Origin: Sodiomyces alkalinus F11
Lineage: Eukaryota; Ascomycota; Sordariomycetes; Glomerellales; Plectosphaerellaceae
Direction: 5' to 3'
DNA length: 64,000 nt
NCBI RefSeq assembly: GCF_003711515.1
Contig: NW_021167084.1
Coordinates: forward strand, 275,121 to 339,120
Part shown: positions 9,887 to 21,437 of the stretch, piece by piece
How the letters are laid out: the number at the start of each line of letters is the position of its first letter
Numbering within the stretch: the first letter of the stretch is position 1
Program-made: the position numbers and the translations under genes
The notes under the pieces: generated by a model
What the model saw: the letters and a program-made list of their open reading frames with translations, nothing else
What the model was told of the DNA's origin: nothing
Databases searched by the model: none

Positions 9887-12849
9887 GATGCCGGTGTCAA
9901 CGATAAACAGACCCGACTATCCAAGGAGCGGTGGGCGTTGAGGGAGGAGGTGAGGGAGAGGAGGTGAGGGCCAAAAAAAGGGAGGGGAGGTGGAAACTTG
10001 AAGATCAAGGGAATAGTCGGTGAAGGTAAAAATGTAAGGCAAAGGCAAAATGTGAGAAAAAGAACCAAAGAGACGGTAAAAACAGCCCAGGCACCAGGAG
10101 AAGCGGGTATATGACGCAAGGATGGAAAAGTGGCACGGAAAATCAAAATTTTCGTGCTTTTCCAGGGGAAGGGAGGGGGAATCTGCAAACTGGTGTCGTC
10201 CTAACCTGGTGGGAAAGCGCCTTAAAAAAAGGGTAAAGTACCAGGTACGTTGTAAGGGGGGGACGTAGCTCTAGCAAGAGCAAGGCGAAACCGAGGGGCG
10301 TGAAAGAATCAAATGTAGAATGTATCAATGAGTAACCACAGGACGAAGTATGTACGTGTACGACTTGACGAGTTGACGAGCTGACGGTGTAAAGTGTAGG
10401 ACGGGATGACGAACGGATGATGCTTAGTTATGAAGATCCGAGGGGCAGCGCCAAGCTGGTTGGCGGTCCGGGAGGTGGGTAAGGTACACGTAGAAGAGAA
10501 CTGCGAGGGACTGCGAGGGTCGAGACAAGACTTTGGGGGTGTGGGAAGGAATTGACTAGGTAATGAGAAAAGGTCCGATGGGGGGTGTTTGTGTATACCA
10601 AGTACTTTGTACGTCAGAGCTCAGAGCTCAGAGCGAGCCCAGATAAAAGGGAGAGAGATCGGTGTTGCATCATGGAGGGGCAGGCAGGTCAGGACCCCTC
10701 CCCCTTTTCCTTTCCCATCTCGTCCACCTCGTTGCATTTCTCATGGTTCGTCCATCTCTTGTCGTTGCGGGCCATATGAAAACATGCTTCTCCAGGGGGC
10801 TTCGGTAAGATGTTCGTCATGGTCCAAATTTGAAATAGCCATTGGGGGGCTTCCCGAGTTGCCTGCGAATTTTAAGATCCCTGTTCGGGAGACTCGCTGA
10901 CGTGCGTTTATTTGGTGGACGACGTTGACACTTGACAGGGATGTGACGTCCAAATCGGATTTTCTTTTGGTTATTTCGGTGCGCATGCCGCGGGTCGATG
11001 ATTGGCCCTGCATGATGAGAGGAGGTTGAATCGACTTTGGTTCAACAGCAAAGTACGAGGAGTAGCTGGTATTGGCCGTTCCTTGGGTTTAATATCGTCT
11101 AGTGCCGGGTACCTTGGACAAGGGAAAGGGAAAGGTGGACGAGCAACGCAGGCCGACGAGGCACGAGAGAGACCCATGGGGGAAAAGAGAAGAAAAAAAG
11201 AAAAGAAGAAAAAAAGAAAAAAAGAAAAAAAAAAAAAAGGGAAAAAAGGCCGTCTCGTCGGTTCTCTCGGGACGCCCATGCAACCCAACGCAAGTCTCAC
11301 TCTTTCCGCGCTTGTCCATGGTCCAGTCGAATGTGGGTGCCACAAAACGTGGTGATCCCCCTGTGCGTGCGTGCGGTCGTTTTGCTCCGACTCGCTCCGC
11401 AACTCCGTTTACTCGAGAACGAGTCCCCGCGGTTCGACCGACGCGACGCCGTGCTTCCATCCACTTCTACCAGTGTCCAACCGCCGGACGTGATGCCATT
11501 CATTCGGGACGGACGGCCTGGGTAGAAAGGGGTGGGGTGGGGTGGGGGGGAGGAAACAGTCGGTGCAGGGTAGCACCGGGCGTGGGTGGGAAAGGAGAAA
11601 GAGGGGGGGGAGGGGAGGAGGGAAGCAGCAAGCTCGTACGAGGAAAAAGGCCGCAGAAAACCAGACATAATACGTTGTACGAGTCACAGCGGCAATGCAA
11701 GACGTACACGTACCTTTTTCATGTCCGTAGGGGATATCTGGTCGACAGGTAGGGTGGATTCGATGGTAGATGAGTCTTTTATGGGAAGCGGTGGGAATCG
11801 TGGGATAGGCGGAACGATGATCCATCGGTAGCCAAGAGTTGCGAGAGTGATGGATCGTGGGATTTGGGGGGAATCGGCTGGAAGATCTGAATTATAGAGG
11901 GGAAATTAAGGTAAGGTAAGGTACCTTATGCAGAAAGAAAGCTACCTAAGGTACGTAGGCACTACAACGTAATCATTCGACCACTTCTGTACGTCGATTC
12001 ACCGCGCTACGATACAATGGGAATGGCAGAGTTGCTCAATAGCGGGGTTCCTGAGTTTTAATCGGTCATATAAGTCCTGACTTGTGCCATGCCTGAATCC
12101 ATCGTACGTACACCTACGGGTAGCTCTGCCCTACTCAGCATCGTATTGGGTACCTATCTGAATGGCAAGTTGTTTCAGGCCCTAGAATTGGGTACGAAGT
12201 ACATACAACAAAAAGCACGGGAGGAGGGGCATAAGGTGTGTTGCTGGCTTGTGTAACATGTAACGGGGACGACTTCCGAAGATTCGCGATAAGAAATGCC
12301 TTTATGTACTCCCGCCTATATTAACAGTGCCAGATTCATTCCTAGATGTTGCACACCTTGTGCGGGAATACGCTCACGTTACACTGAGGCTCTTCTTTAA
12401 TTTAATTACTTGGCCCCCCTACTTTGTCCAACAATATCAAGATCAAGACCTGCGGGAAAGAAACAAGAAACGCGCCTTATTCGAGGACCGTTTCCTCCTT
12501 GGACTCGCCCAAGTCACTCACTAAGGTACCTACGTTACACTCGGACCATCTGGCTTCAATTCACGATGTTCCTCTGGTGTGAGAGGTTAGGTATGGTTGG
12601 GGAGGGACAGTTGGGTTATGAGGGGTTGTGCAGTTCATGTCCTCCGATTTCTCCCCTGTACGCTGTAGCAGTACCGTAGGTATAAGGTAGGTATAGGGTA
12701 GGTATAGGGTAGGTATAGGGTAGGTATCCTAAAGGCATCCGGCCTCCTTTTCAAAGCTTGAACAGCAACCCCGAGACAGCTCCCCTTATTAGAGAACCCG
12801 GCTCATGAACCTGATGTGCATGTATGTCTACGAGTGAAAGTAACTTCCA
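9887..12849. other. Long intergenic region upstream of TPS2, no gene seen
   Basis: The left part is the promoter and leader of the trehalose phosphatase gene. It contains several AGGGG/CCCCT pentamers (near 9988, 10165, 10177, 10293, 10439, 10674 and 10698), the stress-response-element sequence bound by Msn2/4-type factors, but the region is G-rich so chance is possible. A purine tract of A with G lies at 11185-11248. An 11-bp minisatellite is at 12676-12729. Palindromic GGTACC words flanked by AAG or CTT recur (for example 11922, 12524). Small frames here lack domains or splice support. Confidence 0.5.
12676..12729. repeat. 11-bp minisatellite, about 4.8 copies
   Basis: The unit GTAGGTATAGG is repeated head to tail, with the first copy varying (AAG for AGG) and the last truncated. 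It lies 120 bp downstream of the COG5 stop codon. Confidence 0.9.
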
Positions 12850-14286
12850 TCACCTGCCGATATTGTTCATCACACTCCCAACCATGACAGCAACCTCCCT
12901 ATCCCACCCACCCTCCTTGCCGCTCTCCCCATTCCCCTTCATGGCACCAGGAGCGCGACACCCCTTGTAGACGCACTCGCGTATCATATCCCCCACATGC
13001 TGGCGATTCGACCTGAGCGTCCTCGCCGACACGCCCCCGCGCGCCATGATCTCCTGCACCCGCGGGCCAAGACTACTCGCCATAGTCCGCCAAAAATACG
13101 ACGCGAGCCGCCCCGTCTCGAAATGCGCCAGCAGCGGCTGCAGCATGCTGGGCCCCTGCGGCCTCGGCATCCCGTCCTCGGACGTCACGAGCGGGTGCAC
13201 CGGCGGTTTCGCCCCCGCCAGGACGATTTCGAGAGCCACGATGTTCCGGCACCGGGCCGCGATCTCGCCGAGCGCGCGGTCCAGGGTGGGGAGCTGGCCC
13301 AGCGCGCGGGACAGCGACGCGATGGACGACTGGAGCGCCGTGCGGAGGTAGGTCTCGAGCGCCTGCAGGAGGAGCGCGGGCGTCCATTTTTCGGGCTTCG
13401 CGTTCGCGTTCGCTGCCGCCGCCGGGGTCGGGGTCGGGGAGAGCAGGAAGAGGACCGTCATGGCGGCGACGGTGCGCGCCCGCGTCTCCTCGGCTTGCAT
13501 GAAGGTGGCGGTTTCCGGGACGGAGAAGTCGCGGAGGATGCGTTCGGCCGTGTCGCGCACGGAACGCGCCAGCGGGGCCATGACCCCTTCCTTGAGGCTT
13601 CGGATCGCGTCGATTCGGTCCAGCCCGTGGCCTTCCTCGCCCGGGCCGGTGGCGTCGAGCACTTCCCGCAGGGAGAGGATGGTGTGTGCGCAGCGGATCA
13701 ACGCCCTGAGGTCCTCCTTCTTCCCCGCCGCGCCCGTTGTTGTCGCTGACCCTGTCGCTGGCCCTGTCGCTGACCCTGCCGCTGACCCTGCCGCCGACCC
13801 TGCCGCTGTGCTGGGGTTCGAGCCGGCTACCTCCGCGTGCTGGACTTGGAGCTGGCGGCCCAGCTGTAGACAGCGACTGACGGAGCGGCCGAGCCGTAAC
13901 GTCTCCCACAGACGCATCGCGACATTCCGGACCTCGTCTGCCTCGGCATGCTTATCTATGACCTCCTTTTCGAGCTGCTTGTAGCTGTCGTTGAGCGACT
14001 GGATCTGGGTGTCGAGCTCCGAGGTGATCCGCTTGCTCGCTTCGTTCTGCTCCCGGGTGAACTCGAGAAGCGGGATGGCATTTTTGGTGGTGAGGGTATC
14101 GATGTGGGAGTCGACTTCCTGAATGTCGAAGAGGACTCGGGATAGCGGGGTCGAGAGATCGAGAGGGGTGTCGTTGGGGTTGTTGGTGGAGAGGACGAGA
14201 GAGTTGGCAAAGGCGGCAGGGTTGAAGTCGGGGGAGAGGAAGGCCTCGTAGTCGATATAGGATGGTTCCTGTTCTTCGGTCGTCAT
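12850..14286 (-). CDS. cog5: Conserved oligomeric Golgi complex subunit 5 (COG5), short fungal form
   Basis: This is a single uninterrupted frame of 478 residues starting at the ATG at 14286. The N-terminus (SYIDYEAFLSPDFNPAAFAN and the following STPLSRVLFDIQEVD) is the conserved COG5 N-terminal signature of filamentous fungi. Residues about 55-110 are a predicted coiled coil rich in Glu, Lys and Gln. COG5 is a lobe-B subunit of the COG tether for retrograde vesicle traffic within the Golgi. Metazoan COG5 is over 800 residues; fungal forms are about half that, so this is not a truncation. An Ala-Gly-Ser/Thr repeat at about residues 158-182, encoded by 15-bp DNA repeats, sits between the coiled coil and the alpha-helical C-terminal part and is probably a flexible linker. 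The gene is divergent from the DUF2434 gene. Confidence 0.85.
   Translation of the reverse strand: MTTEEQEPSYIDYEAFLSPDFNPAAFANSLVLSTNNPNDTPLDLSTPLSRVLFDIQEVDSHIDTLTTKNAIPLLEFTREQNEASKRITSELDTQIQSLNDSYKQLEKEVIDKHAEADEVRNVAMRLWETLRLGRSVSRCLQLGRQLQVQHAEVAGSNPSTAAGSAAGSAAGSATGPATGSATTTGAAGKKEDLRALIRCAHTILSLREVLDATGPGEEGHGLDRIDAIRSLKEGVMAPLARSVRDTAERILRDFSVPETATFMQAEETRARTVAAMTVLFLLSPTPTPAAAANANAKPEKWTPALLLQALETYLRTALQSSIASLSRALGQLPTLDRALGEIAARCRNIVALEIVLAGAKPPVHPLVTSEDGMPRPQGPSMLQPLLAHFETGRLASYFWRTMASSLGPRVQEIMARGGVSARTLRSNRQHVGDMIRECVYKGCRAPGAMKGNGESGKEGGWDREVAVMVGSVMNNIGR
13738..13812. repeat. Imperfect 15-bp tandem repeat inside COG5
   Basis: About five copies of a GCTGACCCTGTC/CCGCC-type 15-mer are in frame with COG5 and encode the alternating Ala/Gly/Ser/Thr/Pro linker. 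Copies differ at one or two bases. Because the unit is a multiple of three, copy number can change without breaking the frame. Confidence 0.8.
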
Positions 14287-14990
14287 TACGGGCTGTTGAT
14301 TGGAATTGGTTGGTGCAGATGGGCCATTGATTGATTTCTGGATTCGTTTACTGTTGGACTAGGACATTGTGCTGCTCATTGTTCGGTCAAGATGTCTCCG
14401 TCTTGTCCCCCTTGTTTTTTTGGTTTGGTTTGGTGGATCTGACTGTGCTTGTTTCCGTTGTGGCTAGCTGTGGCGCTAGTCTAAGGTACCTACAGACGGT
14501 GGCTGAGACCAAATACCTTACTCTTAGTCATCTTGGTAAGGATATTCCCACCCCACGTTAAAACGAGGAAACGCCCAAAGACCGTTCGAGACTTCCCACT
14601 TATTTCCGTTCTCTCCGGAAACCCCACATCGAGAATTCCCGCAAACATCCGGTACCTAGGTACAACATCATCATTGCAGTCGCCTTCATTCACCTTTTTT
14701 TCTCCAATACTTTTTGCATAGCTTCTTCCCTTTATTCTTTCCATGGGCCTGCAACCCAACCATCATTGCTTCATTTTTTTTTTCTTCTTTTTCCGTCCTC
14801 ATTGTCTCTCTATAATGTGATGATAAACAATCATTCTCGAAATCTCGGCCCCTCTTCTCCGTGACGAACCCCAGTTCTCTTGCCCAGACCCAAGGCTTGG
14901 CCGGTTCTTGGCCATTGCTTGGCCCCCCCCAAAGCCGATCCAACGTCGAACTACGGCCGTCGCTGGCCCCTCGACACTCCCTCCGCCAGC
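14287..14990. promoter_or_regulatory. Divergent promoter between COG5 and the DUF2434 gene
   Basis: This 704-bp interval separates two head-to-head start codons, so both promoters lie here. It holds two GGTACC palindromes (14485 and 14652) and pyrimidine-rich leader sequence before the DUF2434 start. No specific factor site can be assigned. Confidence 0.5.
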
Positions 14991-16676
14991 ATGCTTTTGC
15001 CTCGCGACCTCATCCCCTTCCCCAACGGCCGAAATAGCAGCGACACGGCCATCCATGACGTCCACTTCAACCTGACCACTCTCCGCGAGTGGAACTACAC
15101 CCTCTACACCAACGGGACGCTCTCGAACGGCTCTCGTTGCTACCTCACCCCTCCTCCCTACACCCCCGTCGAGCTCCTCTCCAACGGGACCTTCATCAAC
15201 GCCACCTCGTGCTACGAGCCCGTCGATCCAATCGGCTCCCGCGCCGCCGCAGGGGTCGCCTTCGCCGTGGCCTACGGCCTATGCCTGATCGGCATCCTCG
15301 TGAACCTCAACAAGCACGGCCGCCTGCACCTCCCCGCCGAGAAGCGCTTCCGCCCCGTGGGCCGCCGCTGGCAGTGGTACTGGGCCATCTGGGTCGTCGC
15401 CACCGCCTTCGTGAGCCTCTTCACCACCGTCGACGTCGACCGCTTCCGCGTCGTCGGCCTTCCCATCATCCTCACCTCCTTCTTCTGGTTCCTCATGCAG
15501 CAGGGCGCCCTCGCCCTCGCCTGGGAAGCCGTCCGCCACTGGGGCAGCTGGCAGGAGCGCCAGTTCGTCGACCCGAACCCCTTCATCCTCCCGGACCACG
15601 ACCGCCGCTCCCGCGTCGAGTTTTGGCTGCCGCTGTGGTTCTACCTGTGGCTCTGGCTCAACTTCTTCCTCGTCTTTCCGCGGAATTGGGGCCAGATCCA
15701 GCTGCAGCGGGACCCCGACCAGGCTGCCGCCCGCGCCGCTCCCGCCGCCACCGACGCGCGCTTCAAGGCCGCCTCCTTCTGCCTCCTCGTCTGCTGGCTG
15801 ACCGTCGTCTTCTCCCTCCGCCACTCCCTCCGCCACTACAAACCCCGGAACCGCGGGTGGGTCAACAAAGCCCGCGGTCTCTTCCGCTCCACGCCGCTCC
15901 GCTTCCGCCTCATCCTCCCGCTCGCCCTCGTCATCGTCGGCTTCCAGGTCTTCGTCTCCTTCTCCTTCCCCAACTCCATCCTCAACGCCGGAGGGAACCT
16001 CGCCTCCATCTACGCGGGCGGGTACGGCCCGACCCTCCTCATCCTCGTCATCCAGATCGTATGGGGCCTGCGCACGCCCAACGAGGACAAGGAGCTGGTC
16101 CGCCAGCGCCGCCGGCGCGGAGAACAAATGGACCGAGAGATGGGCGTCGTCCGCAAACCTGCCTGGTGGCGCCGCGTCAACGCCTCGTGGCAGCACGATC
16201 CCTCCGACATTCCGGGCGGCAACGGCAACGGCAACGGCTACCACCAGAGTAACAACACCATCGGCACGGCCGACGCAGGAGCAGACTCGCCGGTGGTAGC
16301 CCGGCAGGATTCCCGGGCCGGCCTCGTCGCCATGTCCAAGGAATCCGTCCCTACTACTACGCCTTCCGCCGCCTACGCGGGGAAATCCGAAAGGCGCAGG
16401 GTGGAGCGGGTACGCAACGCCGCTGCTGCCGGGGTTCTCTTCCCTAGTCCCGAGGGACGGGCGGCCGAGCTGGAGGCACAGGCCGCCCGTCGGGCAGAGG
16501 CTATGCGGGAGGGGCCTGCACCGCCCCCGTTCCCGTCGGATTTTCCTCGGCTGCGGGAGCCGCAGACCGCTACAGATGTGTCCGGTGCGGTCGAGAGGAC
16601 TACTCCTGGCAACGAGACGGTCACGCCGCCCGCTGCTGTACATCCAATGCGCGTGAGGAGCATGTTGGACATTTGA
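14991..16676 (+). CDS. DUF2434 family seven-span membrane protein
   Basis: A single frame of 561 residues. The ATG at 14991 is the first ATG in the frame; the upstream extension lacks one. The first 80 residues form an extracytosolic-type segment with seven N-glycosylation sequons (NSS, NLT, NYT, NGT, NGS, NGT, NAT) and two cysteines. Seven hydrophobic spans follow, at about 84-106, 130-150, 156-180, 217-237, 266-286, 308-330 and 345-365, then a basic Gly/Asn- and Ala/Arg-rich cytosolic tail of about 190 residues. Conserved blocks such as FRPVGRRWQWYW and SVRHWGSW-like EAVRHWGSWQER match the fungal DUF2434 family as I know it. Its biochemical role is not established. The topology (glycosylated N-terminus outside, seven spans, long charged tail) resembles a receptor or sensor, but that is inference only. 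Confidence 0.85.
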   Translation: MLLPRDLIPFPNGRNSSDTAIHDVHFNLTTLREWNYTLYTNGTLSNGSRCYLTPPPYTPVELLSNGTFINATSCYEPVDPIGSRAAAGVAFAVAYGLCLIGILVNLNKHGRLHLPAEKRFRPVGRRWQWYWAIWVVATAFVSLFTTVDVDRFRVVGLPIILTSFFWFLMQQGALALAWEAVRHWGSWQERQFVDPNPFILPDHDRRSRVEFWLPLWFYLWLWLNFFLVFPRNWGQIQLQRDPDQAAARAAPAATDARFKAASFCLLVCWLTVVFSLRHSLRHYKPRNRGWVNKARGLFRSTPLRFRLILPLALVIVGFQVFVSFSFPNSILNAGGNLASIYAGGYGPTLLILVIQIVWGLRTPNEDKELVRQRRRRGEQMDREMGVVRKPAWWRRVNASWQHDPSDIPGGNGNGNGYHQSNNTIGTADAGADSPVVARQDSRAGLVAMSKESVPTTTPSAAYAGKSERRRVERVRNAAAAGVLFPSPEGRAAELEAQAARRAEAMREGPAPPPFPSDFPRLREPQTATDVSGAVERTTPGNETVTPPAAVHPMRVRSMLDI

Positions 16677-19600
16677 TATAACTGGAACCAGCCGAAGGTT
16701 TCTCGGCCCCTGAGTCGTCCTTTATACGACATGATATATTTTCTTGCTGCCAGGCAACAACTCCCGGCACACTCCCCAGTCCCCTGGTAGAAATTACTTC
16801 TCTATCCATATGCTTTTATCGTTCTCTGTTGGATATTTCTGTCTCTTTTCTTTTTTTTTCCTCGTTGTTTCCTGGCGTCCTGGTTAGACGGCGGTCAAAA
16901 ACTCAGCAACTGGTATCTATCTGGTCAGGCGTTACAGGAGATGAGAAAACTTGCATTGATCATGATACTTCTGCCATTTTCTGCGTCCTTTGCTCTTTTC
17001 AGAGATCTCCAGACGTTAAAGAATACTACTACTACTACTACTTCTGCCATTTTCTAAACTGACCTCGTCTCACGATCCCTGCGACCAACAGCTTTTTGAA
17101 ATGTGCTGACAAGCATCCGCGGTTCTCATCGTCCGTTCGGTCAATGCAGGAACGGGTTCAAACGCCCCTAATGACGCTGAGGGTGTTCCAGCTACATTCC
17201 ACAGCAACGTTCTGTTAGTAAAATCGAGAGAAATACCTTTCAATACCCATCCAACATGAATCGAATACAAAATCGCAGATAGCCTCCTCACACTTTCTTC
17301 CGATGTGGCGAGTAACTTGCATTATGATTCAGGTTGGCCGTCACCAGATGACATCCTCCACAGGAGCATGCCTTGGAAATGAGCTCTCAGATCAACATCT
17401 AGAACGCGGATGACTCGTCGTTTTGGTGGGCTCCATCCTTAAAGTTTGGTCTACTGGCACAAAGTCTGCTTCCCTTCTGTGCAGCCCCCCCTCCCCAATG
17501 TGGTGGTCCGTAGGGTAGTCGTGGGGACCGGACGGAGTCTGTTGCTAGAACTCCCAGTCGATGCACATGCCATCGTAGCCATCCTACCCGAACTGGACGA
17601 TGTAACTGAAGGGCTTCGGACATGTGTTTTTCTTCTTCTTTTTTCCCCCTCCTTTTTCTCTTCAACTTACATTGTAGGCAATCTGATACCTCCTGCTGGC
17701 ACACGGTGACACAGTCACAGAGGCTCCAGGCTCAAGTTACTGTTCCCCGTAGACCCCGGCATGGCGCCCTGGCGCGGCAGATTCACCTTACGTACTGCGC
17801 AGAGTAGGATGCATACTTCCGCAGCGGGCTGGGCCGGTCTTTCGGCTCGTGGGCGCTGCCACGTCAAGGATTCCAGATAACCGACGGGACCCGGTGCTCA
17901 GGTGCCACCCATTTTTGGCTCCTGCAGGATGGAGGGAAGGCGTATTGTCACTTGTGCGCGTCTCGACGCTGCGGCTCATCCAGGATTCCGAGCGTTCCCT
18001 TGTACGACGACGACATGTAATCTCCTCTTCCGTCGACAAGGGGCCATTCTCCTGGACGACACAAGTACGACTACGGTTTACAGGCCAATGAGACCGGTAC
18101 AGGCGCCCCCCCAAGAATATGACGGTGGCAGTAGCTGCCGCGCAAGCCTCTCCAGTTTTGATACGGTGCCTGTCTTCACGTGCTCTCTCATGTATGCTAT
18201 ATGCTATATCCACTGCGAGGTGGACGGGGCTGCAGATCCGAACATGCTTCTATGGGAGTAAGGGCCGGGGCTCACCCGATGCCTCCCGGGTCATCCCCTG
18301 TCTCAAGTCACAGAGGGAATCGAGGTACGCGAAGTTCTTGGTCGTCTCTGTGGTCAATCCAACACAGTGCGGAGGGATACTGGTGAACTCACCTGGCATT
18401 GGCCTGTTTGACCGGCGGGGACTCGGGAGAGCCAGGACATTCATGGAGACGGCGAATCCTGACAGGCTGACATCGTCGGAATATGTTGATCAACGTTGAT
18501 GGACCAACGTTCGAGGCTGAAGCATCCAGTCAGCATCATGGATGATGGATCGACAAGGAGGGAGGGATATGAAGGTTGGATTCCACGAACATAAGGATGA
18601 GGCTATGAGTACCTAAGGTGTTAGCCATAGCCTATGAGGCTGGGAATTGATGACAGGAGTCACAGGACTGCCGTATAACGTGGTCTGGGTAAGCGCAGCT
18701 AACAAGCGGTGTAAGCGATCGATGGCAGATGGAACACCCTGGACCAACTAAACCTCCCATGAAGGTAGGGGCAAGGCACCATGGGGATGACACGGGTAGT
18801 GACCACAGATGCTCTGACCACCTTTTATGTGCCCTGGTTCTCAACTTCTTCCTGCCATGGCCCAGAGTCTGCTTTGTACATTGTGTACATGCCCATCCGT
18901 CACCCCTGTGTCTCTGGTACTTTGTATGTTTGGTCACTGGTGTGCTCGACAGGGGAAAGGGTAACCCAGGCACGAGGTACGAGACATTGGGCTAGTACCA
19001 GTCGTAAGCCGTTATCAACCTGGAAAAAACTGGGAATTGGTTCGGTGACTTGCAACCTGCGTCCCGACTCCCGACTCCCGACTCCCAGAAGTTAGAACCA
19101 TGCGGGCCGCGGCCCCTGCTGTCCGGCTTTGTGAGGATTAGCACTAGTAAGACTATTATAATTTATAAAGGTGATAATTACCTCTCGTGACATCCAGGGT
19201 AAAACTACGGACACGGAGTAATTCCATGACAAATTCGGCGTGGAACAGCGATCGAGGTCACAACACCCCGGCGGATTAAAACCTGGGGAGTCCGGACGAT
19301 CCACTAAGGTAAGCAATACGGTAAGGTAATTACGTCAGACCAGCCCGTACGTTTACCTACCAGGAGGTACGTATTCGTATATCAATTGGAGCTTGGGCCG
19401 TCTTCCCCACTTGGCACTTGGCGGGGAAACACACCGTCCACACTTGTACTTCGTACAACTAGGTACCACAATAACTGTACACAGTGCATCTCGACAACTC
19501 ATAACGCAAAGCCCCGTTTTCGTCCCAAGCCCTCTCACCACTTCGTCCTCCCTGACAGGCGACATTTTGAATGCTGTACGATGTACGCCGAACGGCAGGC

Positions 19601-21432
19601 GCAAATATCGCAAAGAGACCAAAATGAAGGTTATGAGATTCGGCTTCATCCGCCGCTGTGTTCACTCTTAGCATACAATGATATTCGCTGATTCATGATG
19701 ACAATTCCCCTCTCGACACCTTTCGTGCACCGGCCTTCAGTCTTTCATCGCTTACTGCCTGACCACCACCACTACCAGGACTGTCTCTCTTCCTTCTCCG
19801 GTTGCCTCGACCAACCAACCCGTGAGATTATGGAGCGGGCGAATCAATTCAGAACGCATCATCGCCCGTCTTATCTTGCGCGGGCAGGTATACCTTGGAG
19901 TGGCATCTTCCTTGGGTCAAAGGGACGCATCCTAAAAAGAAAAAAGAAAAAAAAAGAAAAAAAAAGAAAAAGAAAGAAAAAGAAAAAAAGAAAAAAAAAA
20001 GTGTTATCGTCGTCTCCTCTCTGGCTCATCTTTCCCCTCCCTCAAATGTGCTCAGTTATATCCGTACCTGGGACTGATTTAGGTACCAGCGGTCACCTGC
20101 ATCCACCCACTTCAGGTTCCGCTCCCGCTCCCGCGTCGCCCTCGCATAACATAACATAGCATTGGTCGCGCATGGCATGACATGGCATGGCATCCCATCG
20201 CATCGTCTCTTTTCTTGCTTTCTGAACCCGTCTTTTCGCCCTGGACAAGTGTCGTTGACCCCTATGGTGAGGACTGAGGAGGCAGCAAGGGTGCCCAGCC
20301 AAGCCCACCGGAGTATGTAGCACAGGAGGTGGGAGTTTTCTACCCCAGCCCTCTTCGGTCGGTTCGAAGCACAGCGTGCGCTATTGACTACCCTACCGAT
20401 CAGATCGTTCAAAGAGCAAACTTCCAACAGCCTCAAAAGAGTCAAACCTCTCCTCCTTTTCAACTGGTCTCAAAGACCAGCCAACCGTCACCGAAACGAA
20501 TACCCCTCGTTCCTTTTTCGTCATTGCTTCTTTTTGGGCACGTTCCCAGTAGTGTACCTTACTTCGTTCTTTGTACAGCCCCACCTCGAACCCCGTTGGG
20601 TGGCTCGGGCTAACTCCATGACTCGTCTCGACCTGGGCATGATCCGTTTTCGGACAACTGACAGAATCTCATTCCCCTCTTCTTACATCTTATATATACT
20701 CTTACTACTTTGACGGCGTTCACGATTGATGGATGGATGGCATGGGTTCGATTCCTTCAGACTATTTCTTCTTCCTTCGGTATACGTTCTCGTATAAGGT
20801 CCGCCGGGGGGAGTTCGTGTCAATATTTTTGTCCATTTTGTTGCGATGGACACCGACCTGCCGATTCTGTCACGTCCCCTACTAGGTACACATGCGTTCT
20901 TTCTTTTTTTTTCCTTTTTTTCTTTTTTTCCTTCTTTTCCCCTTCTCTCTCTCTCTCTCAATAACAGAACCCCCGATTCAGGATGTCCTCTGTTATTGGC
21001 ACAGAATGGAAGGAAACACGTAGCATCTCTATATGTCTACACAGTTACCTATGGTCATGGTCGGGTTCTGGTGGGGAAAGCAGCACTTTTACTCGATGCT
21101 TGGTTGCCGCACATGCCGGAGAGATCGACGTGCCGGACTAGTGCGTACGTTGTAGTTGCATCACAGGCCGTCATCTGACTTGGTTCCGGGCCCCTCAGTC
21201 GCCCCAGTTCGTACCCCCTTGCCCATCACGCCCAGGTACCAACCCAGGGACGGGTCCATCAAGATCCAGGCACGAGAAACCCCCAAGGTACAGCCAAGGG
21301 CCGGCCTTGTCTAATACATCGTACTTCGTAGCCAGCACGCACCTTTTACTACCTTACCGATAGTATGTATCCTCCGTACCTGCGCGAGACAAGGTACCAC
21401 ACGGTACCGGTCGTTGCATTCGTCCAGGAAGC
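16677..21432. other. Gene-poor region left of the transposon block
   Basis: No intact gene is visible over 4.7 kb. It contains an ACT/CTA microsatellite at about 17022-17043, a probable chitinase relic at 17400-17700 (listed separately), a CCCGACT repeat at 19061-19088, and an A-rich tract with G at 19930-20010. A second pyrimidine tract lies at 20897-20960. Short frames overlap on several strands and show no domains. Composition is GC-normal, so the region has not itself been RIP-mutated to any visible extent. Confidence 0.5.
17400..17700 (-). pseudogene. Probable GH18 chitinase relic
   Basis: On the minus strand at 17580-17551 the translation reads GYDGMCIDWEF, which fits the GH18 catalytic pattern DGxDxDWE including the acid/base glutamate, with Cys at the second Asp. 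Stops (TAG) lie five codons before and directly after the motif. A plausible intron (GTAAGT at 17670 to CTTCAG at 17606) joins it to an upstream stretch. The rest of the domain cannot be aligned by eye. I infer a decayed fragment of a fungal GH18 chitinase; both stops would be single transitions from TGG or CAG codons, as RIP would produce. The motif alone is unlikely by chance, but the flanking sequence does not confirm the family. Confidence 0.4.
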
Positions 21433-21437
21433 AAACC
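21433..21437. repeat. Left target-site duplication AAACC of the copia element
   Basis: The five bases directly before the left copia LTR are identical to the five directly after the right LTR at 41411-41415. Confidence 0.9.

Noticed and set aside
11500..11752. G-rich frames near 11.5 kb on both strands
   Set aside because: Low-complexity G/C-run artefacts without consistent codon use.
13738..13812. Regular short repeats considered as a CRISPR array
   Set aside because: No spacers; head-to-tail coding repeats in a eukaryotic gene.
15279..16643. Antisense 454-codon frame opposite the DUF2434 gene
   Set aside because: Acidic low-complexity shadow of the membrane protein codons.
20746..20762. 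GGTTCGATTCC, like a tRNA B box
   Set aside because: No A box, no foldable cloverleaf at the correct distance upstream.
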